Source: Hazenella coriacea
GTDB lineage: Bacteria > Bacillota > Bacilli > Thermoactinomycetales > Thermoactinomycetaceae
DNA: 64,000 nucleotides
Assembly (NCBI RefSeq): GCF_004341825.1
Contig: NZ_SMAG01000001.1
Span: 434,001-498,000, forward strand
Direction: 5' to 3'
Each line of letters starts with the position of its first letter. The first letter of the stretch is position 1. A model generated the notes under the pieces. The model saw only the letters and a list, made by a program, of their open reading frames with translations. It searched no databases and was not told where the DNA came from. The position numbers and the translations under genes were made by a program. This document shows, one piece after another, positions 51,842-60,606 of this stretch.

Positions 51842-52697
51842 AATCGAAGTGCCCCTTTCCCGTTTTTCGCCCTAATGCTCCTTGATCTACCAGAGACTTT
51901 TGCAAATAATGTGGACGAAAGCGAGATTCATGAAAATAGCCTTCATAGACAGAAAGGGATGCCGCATAATTGATATCAATCCCTATCAAGTCTTGCAGTT
52001 GAAACGGTCCCATTTTAAACCCAGCAGCTCTTATGATTCGATCTACCTGTTCTTTAGTAGCGGTTCCTTCACCCACGAGTCGATACGCCTCCAGATGAAA
52101 GGGTCGAGCGACACGATTGACCAAAAATCCAGGTGAGTCACTAACCCGAACAGGCGATTTTCCTATTTTCCGCATCCAATCGATACAAGTCTCGACCACG
52201 GTGGGATTCGTTTCTGCTCCAACGACCACTTCTACTAAAGGCATGATCGGGGCAGGGTTAAAAAAGTGAAGTCCCACAACCCGTTCGGGGTGAACCGTCT
52301 CAGCCGCAATCGCCGTAATCGATAAAGAGGATGTATTGGTCGCTAAAATGGTTTGAGGCGAAATGATTTGATCTAGTTGTGAAAATAACTCTTGCTTAAC
52401 CTTGAGTTGCTCGACGATGGCTTCTACAATCAAGTCTGATGTCGCCAAGTCTTCAAGGGTGGAGACAGGATAAATCCGATTCAAAATCTCTTGACACACT
52501 TCAGCTTTCAGTTTTCCTTTTTCCACTTGGCGCTTCAATCTATGTGTCATCGTCTGGTAAGATTGTTCAAATACTTCTGCTTTTTTTTCATACACTTGAA
52601 CCGAATAACCAGCTCGGGCAAAAAACTCAGCGATCCCGATCCCCATCGTCCCTGCACCAATCACAGCAAGTTGATGGAATGAAGCTTTTTCGCTCAC
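51831..52697 (-). CDS. paaH: PaaH: 3-hydroxyadipyl-CoA dehydrogenase
   Basis: 288 residues. AVIGAGTMGIGIAEFFARAGYSVQVYEK is the NAD-binding fold. ATNTSSLSITAIAAETVHPERVVGLHFFNPAPIMPLVEVV includes the catalytic His-Glu region, and SDSPGFLVNRVARPF the domain junction. In this operon it oxidises 3-hydroxyadipyl-CoA. Overlaps the EthD gene by 4 bp. Confidence 0.92.
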   Translation of the reverse strand: MSEKASFHQLAVIGAGTMGIGIAEFFARAGYSVQVYEKKAEVFEQSYQTMTHRLKRQVEKGKLKAEVCQEILNRIYPVSTLEDLATSDLIVEAIVEQLKVKQELFSQLDQIISPQTILATNTSSLSITAIAAETVHPERVVGLHFFNPAPIMPLVEVVVGAETNPTVVETCIDWMRKIGKSPVRVSDSPGFLVNRVARPFHLEAYRLVGEGTATKEQVDRIIRAAGFKMGPFQLQDLIGIDINYAASLSVYEGYFHESRFRPHYLQKSLVDQGALGRKTGKGHFDYDS

Positions 52698-53005
52698 AGA
52701 TCAGATACCTCTTCAGCGATATACATCGAGACAAGGTTTTTCGCAAAAGAAAAGACATCTTTGGCAGAAGCTTTTCCTTCAGGGGAGGTCATCGCTTTTT
52801 GTAAAGTCTCCATCGATTCAAAGTACATATCAGCTTGTAAGTAAAGATCTGGTGCGGTTCCCATCGGAGTACCAATAAAACGAGTCACTTTTACGTCTAG
52901 TAGTCCTGGCATTTGATTATTGATGGGAATATGTTTTTGAAAATAACGCTCATCAAAAGCTTTCTGATCTTCTGGTTGTTTGTAAATAGCTACTAACTTA
53001 ACCAT
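52694..53005 (-). CDS. EthD-domain protein
   Basis: 103 residues, dimeric ferredoxin-like fold. MVKLVAIYKQPEDQKAFDERYFQKHIPINNQMPGL is the family start (His in the KHIPI loop). It ends with a helical strand pair. EthD-like proteins appear in several aromatic and ether degradation operons; the biochemical role is not settled. ATG 53005 lies 8 nt after AGGAG. Confidence 0.85.
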   Translation of the reverse strand: MVKLVAIYKQPEDQKAFDERYFQKHIPINNQMPGLLDVKVTRFIGTPMGTAPDLYLQADMYFESMETLQKAMTSPEGKASAKDVFSFAKNLVSMYIAEEVSDL

Positions 53006-53025
53006 GCAAATCACTCCTATCGAAT

Positions 53026-54348
53026 TTATTTGATTCGTAAATCCATCACACGCACTGCTTTGCCTTCACTCCGCGGGAGCTTTCCAGGTTCTTGAATCTG
53101 GATGTGAGCGGAAATGCCCAAGAGATCACGAAGACGTGTAGACACTTGTTGTTGGATCGTGCTCAATTGGTGAGCTCCCTCTGTCGACTCAGTAAGTTGA
53201 CAAGCATTCCAATACTCGGTAGCCATCTCCACTTCCACCGTCAGTTGATCCATCACTCCCTCTCTCTCCACACGCAACTGATAATGGGGAGCAAACTCCT
53301 TATAAGTGAATAGAACCTCTTCGATCTCTGAAGGAAACAGATTGACACCACGAATGATTAACATATCGTCAATCCGTCCTTTGATTCTGGACATCCGTGT
53401 ATGGGTGCGACCACATGTGCAGGGTTCCCGATTGATGGAGGCTAAGTCTCCTGTTCGATAACGGATGACTGGCATCGCCTCTTTAGTTAAAGTAGTAAAT
53501 ACTAACTCTCCTACGACACCATCAGGTACAGATTCACCTGTTTGTGGATGTACAACTTCGACTAAGAAGTGATCCTCCGCAATGTGTAGACCCTTTTTCT
53601 CTTGCCAACACTCAATTGCCACACCAGGCCCAATCACTTCGGATAATCCATAAATATCGACAGCATGAATCCCCCACATCTCCTCGATCGCGTTCCTCAT
53701 TTCCTCCGTCCATGGTTCTGCACCAAATATTCCATATTCTAATGAACTCGCACGTGGGTCTTTTCCTTCCTGGATCATCACTTCCCCGAGACTTAAGACA
53801 AAAGAAGGCGTTGCCGCAATCCCACGAGGGCGAAAATCTTCGATAATCATCGCTTGGCGAACCCGATTGCCTCCTGATACAGGAACCGTAGTTAGACCTA
53901 AGCGCTCTGCACCATAATGCATGCCTAAACCACCAGTAAATAGTCCATACCCATAGGCATTATGAAACACATCACCCATTCTGCCACCAGCGGTTAGAAT
54001 CGCCCTTCCACATACTTCCGACCAATTCTCCAAATCGCGTCGAGTATAGCCAACCACTGTAGGTTTCCCTTTGGTTCCCGATGAAGCATGAAGGCGAACC
54101 ACTTCATCCATCTCAGCCGCAAATAAGCCAAACGGATAATGGTTTCGCAAATCAGATTTCATAGTGAATGGTAATTCAGAAAGCGCTTTCAAACCATTGA
54201 ATTTTTCAGGAGTGATTCCCACTGCTTGTAATTGTTGTTGGTAAAATGGCACACAATGGTAAGCACGTTCAATCGTTTGCAGTAACCTTTTACTTTGGAG
54301 AGACTCTAAGTCTGGTCGAGTTAATCCCTCTATATTCGCTTGAAACAA
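53026..54348 (-). CDS. paaK: PaaK: phenylacetate-CoA ligase
   Basis: 440 residues of the ANL family. HASSGTKGKPTVVGYT is the P-loop, DIYGLSEVIGPGVAIEC the A5 motif, YRTGDLA the A7 motif, and CTCGRTHTRMSRIKGRIDDMLIIRGVNLFPSEIEEVL the hinge with A8. It activates phenylacetate to phenylacetyl-CoA, the first step of the pathway. Confidence 0.95.
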   Translation of the reverse strand: MFQANIEGLTRPDLESLQSKRLLQTIERAYHCVPFYQQQLQAVGITPEKFNGLKALSELPFTMKSDLRNHYPFGLFAAEMDEVVRLHASSGTKGKPTVVGYTRRDLENWSEVCGRAILTAGGRMGDVFHNAYGYGLFTGGLGMHYGAERLGLTTVPVSGGNRVRQAMIIEDFRPRGIAATPSFVLSLGEVMIQEGKDPRASSLEYGIFGAEPWTEEMRNAIEEMWGIHAVDIYGLSEVIGPGVAIECWQEKKGLHIAEDHFLVEVVHPQTGESVPDGVVGELVFTTLTKEAMPVIRYRTGDLASINREPCTCGRTHTRMSRIKGRIDDMLIIRGVNLFPSEIEEVLFTYKEFAPHYQLRVEREGVMDQLTVEVEMATEYWNACQLTESTEGAHQLSTIQQQVSTRLRDLLGISAHIQIQEPGKLPRSEGKAVRVMDLRIK

Positions 54349-54367
54349 GTAGTGGACACCTCCTTGG

Positions 54368-54832
54368 CTATACTATTTTCATGGCTTCAAATGGTTGGCG
54401 ACAAGAGCGACAATAATAGACAGAACGACATGCTGTTGGACCAAATAGACTGATCACTTCACCCTGAGAATGATCACAATACGGGCAAGATGGATGGGGC
54501 TCTGCGGGAGGAGCAATGCCAAATTCACGCAGCTGTATACGTCCCTGCTCGGTGATTCGATCACTTGTCCAAGGCGGATCATATACAAACCGAACCTCTA
54601 CTTGCTCAACCCCAGTTTCTTGTTGTAAACGCTCCTTGATATTCTTTTCGATCAGATCTAGGGCGGGGCATCCCATAAAAGTGGGAATCACCTCTACCAC
54701 TAATCTATGTGATTCACTAAATATTTGATGAACCATCCCCATCTCTACAATACTGACGGTGGGGATCTCGGGATCTTTTACATCATTTAAGCAATGAAAC
54801 CACTTCTCTACGCTCTGTGTCGATGCAATCAC
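54368..54832 (-). CDS. paaD: PaaD: phenylacetyl-CoA epoxidase accessory subunit
   Basis: 154 residues. DVKDPEIPTVSIVEMGMV is the MIP18/DUF59 start, then FMGCPALDLI and VRFVYDPPWTSDRI. A zinc-ribbon-like tail CPYCDHSQG...CRSVYYCRSCRQPFEAMK follows, as in other PaaD proteins. It is needed for epoxidase iron-centre maturation. Six bp from paaC. Confidence 0.93.
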   Translation of the reverse strand: MIASTQSVEKWFHCLNDVKDPEIPTVSIVEMGMVHQIFSESHRLVVEVIPTFMGCPALDLIEKNIKERLQQETGVEQVEVRFVYDPPWTSDRITEQGRIQLREFGIAPPAEPHPSCPYCDHSQGEVISLFGPTACRSVYYCRSCRQPFEAMKIV

Positions 54833-54837
54833 CTCCT

Positions 54838-55614
54838 TTACCAGCGAGTTAGCGGTTCTAATCGATATACTTCAGTCACTGTATCGAGTAAGTCAGATAG
54901 ATCTTGTGAATGTTCCCCAAGACGACCTTCTTGTTGAGGAACGGGGAAATCTCCTGGATAAGTTAAATTCGCTTCAACAAATGTTTGACGAATCTGCCCC
55001 TGCCATTTGTCTTGAATCTGGTCTGAGCTTTCGCTGATGATTCCCATCTCTAGTAACTGTTGCTCATGAGGACCAAAGCAAAACAGTCCTTTCACATCGG
55101 GCCAAATCGATTCAATCGCTTTTTCCAAACGCTCTCTTGCTTCACCACCTGCTTGTCCTAGTCGAACAAAACATAGCTTCATATGCTGTAAATGGTAGGT
55201 CTCTTCTCGCTTCATTTTGGCTACCCCTTGCGCTAATGGGGTATGTGTCGATGAGAGCATCGCTTCCAAACGGAGATGATCAAACAAATCATAGAAAAAA
55301 TGTCGAGCAATCGAATAAGCCCAATCCCCATTGGTACGTTCTAGCAATATAGCATTTCGTCTCTCTTCTATGGAACGAGCAAAAGCAAGTTGATCTGGGT
55401 CTTTTTCACCACATTGGTGTAGCAGTTCGTAATAGAATAAGGCATGTCCGATTTCATCTTGAGCAATAGAGCTAAAGGCAACATCCCCTTCAATATCTGG
55501 ACAAAGCCCTAACCACTCCGAGTCACGATGCCCAATTGTAAATTCATCATCCGCTAATTGAAAAAGCCAATCACGAAGAACTTGTTGCTCGTTCGATTCA
55601 TGGTTTTGTACCAT
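54838..55614 (-). CDS. paaC: PaaC: phenylacetyl-CoA epoxidase structural subunit
   Basis: 258 residues, ferritin-like. LADDEFTIGHRDSEWLGLCPDIEGDVAFSSIAQDEIGHALFYYELL is typical. It supports PaaA but lacks a full diiron site. ATG 55614 (MVQNHESNEQQ) follows GGAGGGAG; the frame is open to 55680. Confidence 0.94.
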   Translation of the reverse strand: MVQNHESNEQQVLRDWLFQLADDEFTIGHRDSEWLGLCPDIEGDVAFSSIAQDEIGHALFYYELLHQCGEKDPDQLAFARSIEERRNAILLERTNGDWAYSIARHFFYDLFDHLRLEAMLSSTHTPLAQGVAKMKREETYHLQHMKLCFVRLGQAGGEARERLEKAIESIWPDVKGLFCFGPHEQQLLEMGIISESSDQIQDKWQGQIRQTFVEANLTYPGDFPVPQQEGRLGEHSQDLSDLLDTVTEVYRLEPLTRW

Positions 55615-55645
55615 TTCCACTCCCTCCTCTCTATTCCACCTGCTT

Positions 55646-55999
55646 TTACATTCGATTCGCTTTTTCTTTTCCTTCCACATAAGCTACAATCTCTTCTAAG
55701 GAAATGGCCTTTTCTTTAAACATCCGCCATAAGCGGCCATTCTCGGTATAACCTCGGACTTCTCGGTAAGACTTATCCATCTCTTTTGATAATTCATCGG
55801 GGTTAGAAGTTTCCGTCACTTGGCTGCGTGGCACAACCCAGACGCTTATCGCATTCTCACGTCGCAGAAAATTTTCTCTTGCCAGTAGGATCGCCAGATC
55901 TGCAGATGGTGAAAGTAGACTTCCTACATGGGTGTGATGTTCAGTCGAACTCCTCTGTATGAATACTTCAAAGATTTGTTCACCATGAAACTCTTCCAT
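55646..55999 (-). CDS. paaB: PaaB: phenylacetyl-CoA epoxidase bridging subunit
   Basis: 117 residues. FEVFIQRSSTEHHTHVGSLLSPSADLAILLARENFLRRENAISVWVVPRSQV is the diagnostic PaaB core. It links PaaAC heterodimers. The tail after about residue 95 (FKEKAISLEEIVAYVEGKEK) is longer than in E. coli PaaB. Confidence 0.95.
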   Translation of the reverse strand: MEEFHGEQIFEVFIQRSSTEHHTHVGSLLSPSADLAILLARENFLRRENAISVWVVPRSQVTETSNPDELSKEMDKSYREVRGYTENGRLWRMFKEKAISLEEIVAYVEGKEKANRM

Positions 56000-56016
56000 C
56001 GCTCCTCACCTCCCTT

Positions 56017-56949
56017 TTAGCCTGTGGTCACTGAAGTCTGTCTCATCGCTTCCCGCACCCAACTTTGTCCTTCATGAGCTTGGCGGCGAAACTCGATCCG
56101 CTCCTGTGATTTGGGTCCTTGATTTTTCGTCACGATTAGACTAAATTGATTCCAATCTGGAGTGCGATAATGCCACCGATTTTCTACTTCATCATAATGA
56201 AGATCAGGATCAGGGATTGTCAGACCCAGTGAGCGAATTCGTGGAATATATTTATCCAAGAATTTTTGGCGTAACTCTTCGTTCGTCTTTGTACGAATCC
56301 GATAATAGAGCATTCGTTCGGCTGCTGGTGTGACTTCTTGAGGACCGAAGAAGAATAAGAGTGACTCCCACCAGTAATTAAGAGATTCCTGTAACATTTG
56401 TTTTTGCTTCTCAGTGCCCATCGCCAAAGCTAGAACAATATTTTCTCCATGTTGCATGTGAAAGCTTTCTTCTGCACAAATCCGTTTTAACACTCTGGCA
56501 TAAGGAGCATAAGATGTCTCGAGTAGAGCTGCTTGATTAATAATCGCCGCTCCATCTACTAACCACCCAATCACTCCTGCATCCGCCCATGTCTTCGCTT
56601 CCATATGAAATACATTATGAAATTTGACCTTTCCCAGATAGATATCCTCAATTAGACTATCTCTCGTTTTCCCAAACGGAGTGGCTAAATCTTCCACAAC
56701 TCGAAGCAACAATTGTCCATGTCCAACTTCATCTTGTACTTTGGCCATAATCGCTAATTTTCTTTTCAGATTCGGGGCTTTGGGAACCCATTCTTTTTCG
56801 GGATAAGCTCCCATGATTTCGCTAACCCCATGCATATGGATTAATTTAATTAATAATTTCCGATACTCATCAGGCATCCAATCCGTTGCTTCAATCTTCT
56901 CGCCTCGATGGATTCGTTCCATAAAGGCTTGCTCTCTTACATCTCCCAT
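56017..56949 (-). CDS. paaA: PaaA: phenylacetyl-CoA 1,2-epoxidase catalytic subunit
   Basis: 310 residues, ferritin-like diiron oxygenase. The ligands are in KVQDEVGHGQLLLR and CAEESFHMQHGENIV (ExxH pairs), with WMPDEYRKLLIKLIHMHG and YPEKEWVPKAPNLKRKLA upstream. It epoxidises the ring of phenylacetyl-CoA. ATG 56949 (MGDVREQ) after AAAGGAG. The reductase PaaE is not found in this window. Confidence 0.96.
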   Translation of the reverse strand: MGDVREQAFMERIHRGEKIEATDWMPDEYRKLLIKLIHMHGVSEIMGAYPEKEWVPKAPNLKRKLAIMAKVQDEVGHGQLLLRVVEDLATPFGKTRDSLIEDIYLGKVKFHNVFHMEAKTWADAGVIGWLVDGAAIINQAALLETSYAPYARVLKRICAEESFHMQHGENIVLALAMGTEKQKQMLQESLNYWWESLLFFFGPQEVTPAAERMLYYRIRTKTNEELRQKFLDKYIPRIRSLGLTIPDPDLHYDEVENRWHYRTPDWNQFSLIVTKNQGPKSQERIEFRRQAHEGQSWVREAMRQTSVTTG

Positions 56950-56954
56950 CTTCT

Positions 56955-57590
56955 TCACTCCTTTACGTTGTGATGGAAGCCCATCATCATCATGTGGATA
57001 AAACGCTCCGCAATTTCTTCTGCTGAGCATTCTTGATCTGGCTGAAACCATTGATAAAGCCAGTTTCCTACCGATAAAATTAACAGACGAGCAAATTTTT
57101 CATCCAACTGTCTAAATTCTCCGCTGTTCACCCCCTCACGGATGATCTGTGCCCACATCTCTTCATATTGATCGCGCTTATCTTGGATTTGCTGTAACCG
57201 ATCTGTCGAAAGCGCTTTCCATTCATGAAAAAAAACAGTGGCTGCCTCCAAGTTTTGTTCAATGACTCGGATATGTGCAGTCAGGGCTTGGCTCAATTTT
57301 TCAGTAGCCGTCGCCTTGGAGTCAACAATTTGTTGAATGGATTGCAGAAAAGCTTCTGCGCCTCGATCAGTAATCTCAAAAAGTAAATCTTCTTTACTAT
57401 TGATATGTGCATATAAACTACCTGCTAAAATACCACAAGCTTCCGAGATATCACGAATGGTAGTAGCATGGTATCCTTTTTTGCTAAATAATTGACAAGC
57501 TATTTGTAAAATCTCTTCCTTACGCTTCATCGACCGTGACATCTGCTCTGGTTCCTCTCTGACAAAAGTATCTATATTGTGCATAGCCAA
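56955..57590 (-). CDS. paaR: TetR-family repressor of the paa operon (PaaR-like)
   Basis: 211 residues. EILQIACQLFSKKGYHATTIRDISEACGILAGSLYAHINSKEDLLFE is the DNA-binding domain; the rest is a helical ligand domain, expected to bind phenylacetyl-CoA. First gene of the operon, 5 bp before paaA. The start may be ATG 57590 or the internal MSRSMKRKE (ATG 57542); neither has ideal spacing. A 16-bp palindrome about 40 bp upstream is its likely operator. Confidence 0.85.
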   Translation of the reverse strand: MAMHNIDTFVREEPEQMSRSMKRKEEILQIACQLFSKKGYHATTIRDISEACGILAGSLYAHINSKEDLLFEITDRGAEAFLQSIQQIVDSKATATEKLSQALTAHIRVIEQNLEAATVFFHEWKALSTDRLQQIQDKRDQYEEMWAQIIREGVNSGEFRQLDEKFARLLILSVGNWLYQWFQPDQECSAEEIAERFIHMMMMGFHHNVKE

Positions 57591-57627
57591 TCTGTATGTC
57601 TATTTAATCACGACTCAGCCTCCATGA

Positions 57628-57643
57628 AAACAAGCGCTTGTTT
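57628..57643. promoter_or_regulatory. Palindromic operator of the paa operon
   Basis: AAACAAGCGCTTGTTT is a perfect 16-bp palindrome between paaR (-) and the methyltransferase gene (+). Position and TetR linkage make it the probable PaaR site; it could also affect the divergent gene. Confidence 0.75.
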
Positions 57644-57733
57644 GTTTTTATCTTAATAGAAAATTTGAATATTTGTCAAGAGTCCTATTTATTCGCTATG
57701 ATAAAATCACACCAATATAAGGGAGGTTTTTCG

Positions 57734-58585
57734 ATGTTCCAAAAAGATCTGGTGTTGCAAGAATATAAAAATAGTCGCCGTTTAAATACTCGAGTCCAAT
57801 TTCATGTTCAATATAGCCAAGCCCCTGAACCTTTTTTGGAGTGGGCGATTCAACAAGTTAACTATCGCGGCGACGAACATGTCTTAGATGCAGGTTGTGG
57901 GACAGGCGTTTACCTCTTTCCAATCGCCAATCTTTTACGCGAAAAAGGCGGCTCCATTGTTGGTATGGATCTTTCATCTGGCCTGTTGGAAGAGTTACAA
58001 GAAAAAGTAGTTGATTATCCAAACATTGAGTTAATTCAAGGAGATTTACAACAAACGCTCCCCTTTCCCGATGAAACCTTTGACATTGTCATGGCCAACT
58101 TCGTCGTTTATCATGTCGAACACATCAATCACACCATCCAAGAGCTGAAAAGAGTGTTAAAGCCCGGAGGGCGAATGATTGTTGGAACAGGAAGTCAAAA
58201 AAACTTTTATGAACTAGAACAAATACATATCGAAGCTAAGAAAATACTTGCCTTTCCTTCCGAAGCCATTCATCATCGAAACCCATATACTCGCTTCTCC
58301 TTAGAAAATGGAGCCATCTGGTTACGCCCTCATTTTCCTTGGTTTGAACTTCATACTCAATATGATCAAATAATGGTGGATCAAGTTGAACCCGTTTTAG
58401 AATATTATGCCTCTGGTATGATGGAGTTGGGAATCGAATCTGGAACTGAACTTCGAGAAGAAATCACTGAGGAAATGATAGAAGATTTATACCAAGTCGT
58501 TCGCAAAAAGATCGAAAAAGTGATTGACCGAGAAGGGGTTTTCCGCATGCAAAAACAAGCTGGTTTTTTTATTGCAACCAAATAA
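57734..58585 (+). CDS. SAM-dependent class I methyltransferase
   Basis: 283 residues. HVLDAGCGTGVYLFPIA is SAM motif I, VGMDLS motif II, IELIQGDLQQTLPFPDETFDIVMANFVVYHVEH motif III/IV, and LKRVLKPGGRMIV motif V. ATG 57734 follows GGGAGG; the frame reaches 57638 through the operator but has no site there. The substrate is unknown. Divergent from paaR. Confidence 0.88.
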   Translation: MFQKDLVLQEYKNSRRLNTRVQFHVQYSQAPEPFLEWAIQQVNYRGDEHVLDAGCGTGVYLFPIANLLREKGGSIVGMDLSSGLLEELQEKVVDYPNIELIQGDLQQTLPFPDETFDIVMANFVVYHVEHINHTIQELKRVLKPGGRMIVGTGSQKNFYELEQIHIEAKKILAFPSEAIHHRNPYTRFSLENGAIWLRPHFPWFELHTQYDQIMVDQVEPVLEYYASGMMELGIESGTELREEITEEMIEDLYQVVRKKIEKVIDREGVFRMQKQAGFFIATK

Positions 58586-58610
58586 TTTGTCTATGAATAT
58601 AATAGTATTG

Positions 58611-58660
58611 AAATAAAACCAAGGGATGCTCACTCTTTCATTTATCCCTTGGTTTTATTT
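58611..58660. terminator. Bidirectional terminator
   Basis: AAATAAAACCAAGGGA pairs perfectly with TCCCTTGGTTTTATTT between the convergent methyltransferase and GntP genes. Confidence 0.92.
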
Positions 58661-58679
58661 AGATATAACAACTTCAGAT

Positions 58680-60089
58680 TTAGACCCATCCAGTTAAGAG
58701 GGTAATTACAATTACGAGAGGAATGACCAATGTTTTAATAACAGTAATCGCAAAAATATCAGGATAGGATTCACGATGAGTCAATCCACAAATAGCAAGT
58801 AAGGTGATCACAGCTCCGTTGTGTGGGAGCGTATCCATTCCTCCGGCTGACATCGATGCAATTCGGTGTAACAATTCAGGGTTGAGACCTGTAGCCATCG
58901 CCCATTCTAGATATTTAGATCCCATCGTATCTAAGGCGATACTCATTCCTCCAGAAGCAGATCCAGTGATTCCAGCGAGAATATTAATGGAAAGAGCTTC
59001 AGAAATTAATGGGCTTGTTTTCATGGTGAGCAGAAAGTCAGCAACAGTTTTAAAACCAGGCATGGTAGCAATCACATTACCAAATCCTACTTCAGAGGCT
59101 GTATTCATAATTGCTAACAGTGAACCTGCTACTCCTGATGTAATCACTGTAGATAATGTTTGTTTGTGAGTCGATTTCTCTTCATGATCTTCTTTTCGAT
59201 GATAAACAAGGCGAATAAAGATCGCACTTACGATTCCAAGTACCAAAGCGATAATTAAAGACCAAATGCCCAATACAGTTTTGATATTTAAGCCTTCATA
59301 CTGTTCCAATAATGACTCTGGATACCAATCGGGTAACACCCAATAAGTAAAAACAGCATTCCCTACTAAAACCAACAAAAGTGGAACGAAGGAAAGCCAT
59401 ACAGGTGGAAGGGCTCCTTCATTCATGGGCTCTGGTTCATTCAGTGAATGCTCACCATATCCTTCCCCTTTATGAATCAACTTATTTTTACGTCGATTTA
59501 GCCACCATAATCCAGCAATGACAATCAAGCCACCACCAATCGAGCCGATCACAGGAGCTGCAAAAGCCGTTGTCTGGTAATAAGAGGTAGGAATAATATT
59601 CTGAATCTGCGGAGTCCCTGGTAATGAATCCATCGTAAAAGTAAAAGCGCCAAGAGCAATCGTTGCTGGGATTAACCGCTTGGGAATATCCGCTTCTCTA
59701 AATAAGGCAGCGGCAAATGGATAGACAGCAAAAGCAACCACAAATAAACTAACTCCACCATATGTAAGAATTCCACAAGTAAGAACAATGGCTAACATCG
59801 CTTGGTTTTTCCCGATAGACCTAGTGATCCCTTTTGCAATCGAATGGGCTGCCCCCGAGTATTCCATCACTTTTCCAAATACCGCCCCTAAGAGAAAAAT
59901 CGGGAAGTATAACTTAATATAATTGACCGCTTTCACCATAAATACTTCTGTATAAGTCGGTAGCAACGGCAAACCAGACAACACAGCCGCTAATAATGCA
60001 AAAACCGGGGCAAATAAAATAACAGGATAACCACGATACGCCACTAGGATTAGTAATCCTAAAGCCAAAAATATAGCCAAAACGTCCAA
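58680..60089 (-). CDS. GntP-family permease
   Basis: 469 residues, about 12-13 hydrophobic helices. YGGVSLFVVAFAVYPFAAALFREADIPKRLIPATIALGAFTFTMDSLPGTPQIQN is the central family signature and ASGGMSIALDTMG...SMSAGGMDTLPHNGAVITLL the C-terminal one. The family imports gluconate and related acids by proton symport. Some members take hydroxybutyrate or similar short acids. The cargo is undefined here. Monocistronic. Confidence 0.9.
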   Translation of the reverse strand: MDVLAIFLALGLLILVAYRGYPVILFAPVFALLAAVLSGLPLLPTYTEVFMVKAVNYIKLYFPIFLLGAVFGKVMEYSGAAHSIAKGITRSIGKNQAMLAIVLTCGILTYGGVSLFVVAFAVYPFAAALFREADIPKRLIPATIALGAFTFTMDSLPGTPQIQNIIPTSYYQTTAFAAPVIGSIGGGLIVIAGLWWLNRRKNKLIHKGEGYGEHSLNEPEPMNEGALPPVWLSFVPLLLVLVGNAVFTYWVLPDWYPESLLEQYEGLNIKTVLGIWSLIIALVLGIVSAIFIRLVYHRKEDHEEKSTHKQTLSTVITSGVAGSLLAIMNTASEVGFGNVIATMPGFKTVADFLLTMKTSPLISEALSINILAGITGSASGGMSIALDTMGSKYLEWAMATGLNPELLHRIASMSAGGMDTLPHNGAVITLLAICGLTHRESYPDIFAITVIKTLVIPLVIVITLLTGWV

Positions 60090-60606
60090 TCACATTCCCC
60101 CATTCAATCCATGTTTTTTCAATTAACTGACAATCTTTCATGATGAAAAGCAATCACTTATATTATTAAATGCTTTCTAACACATGAAGGATTTTCTATA
60201 TTCATATTTTACATTAAATATGGGTTGAGGATTATTTTTAGTTACTTAACTTATAGAAAAAAACTGATCTTTGAACCAGACAGCTTGTAAATTAGCTACT
60301 GTTCTTTGATGAACATAGACTCATGATTAAAAAGGGATTTCATTTTATTAACAAGAATCAGTCATCATTGTACAATGTAAAACCTTTGTCTTCGGACTTA
60401 GATCATTCCAACAGTTCATAGGGTGCTTTCCTTTAACAAGGAATAGCACTCAACTTTTATTTTAGGAATATTAACGGAATATACATAAGAGATTATATAT
60501 TACGAGTATAAAACCATTTTATTACATTTAAAACTAATCATAGATTTAAGATTACCATCTCTGTTAAAATATTTGATAAATATGAGTAAAATCGAGGTGC
60601 CTTTTT
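60090..60606. other. Divergent intergenic region
   Basis: About 517 bp between the GntP gene (-) and the KAS III operon (+). It contains one hairpin, GGGTGCTTTCCTT/AAGGAATAGCACTC (60420-60452). The rest is AT-rich. No coding frame is visible; it should hold the promoters of both units. Confidence 0.4.
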
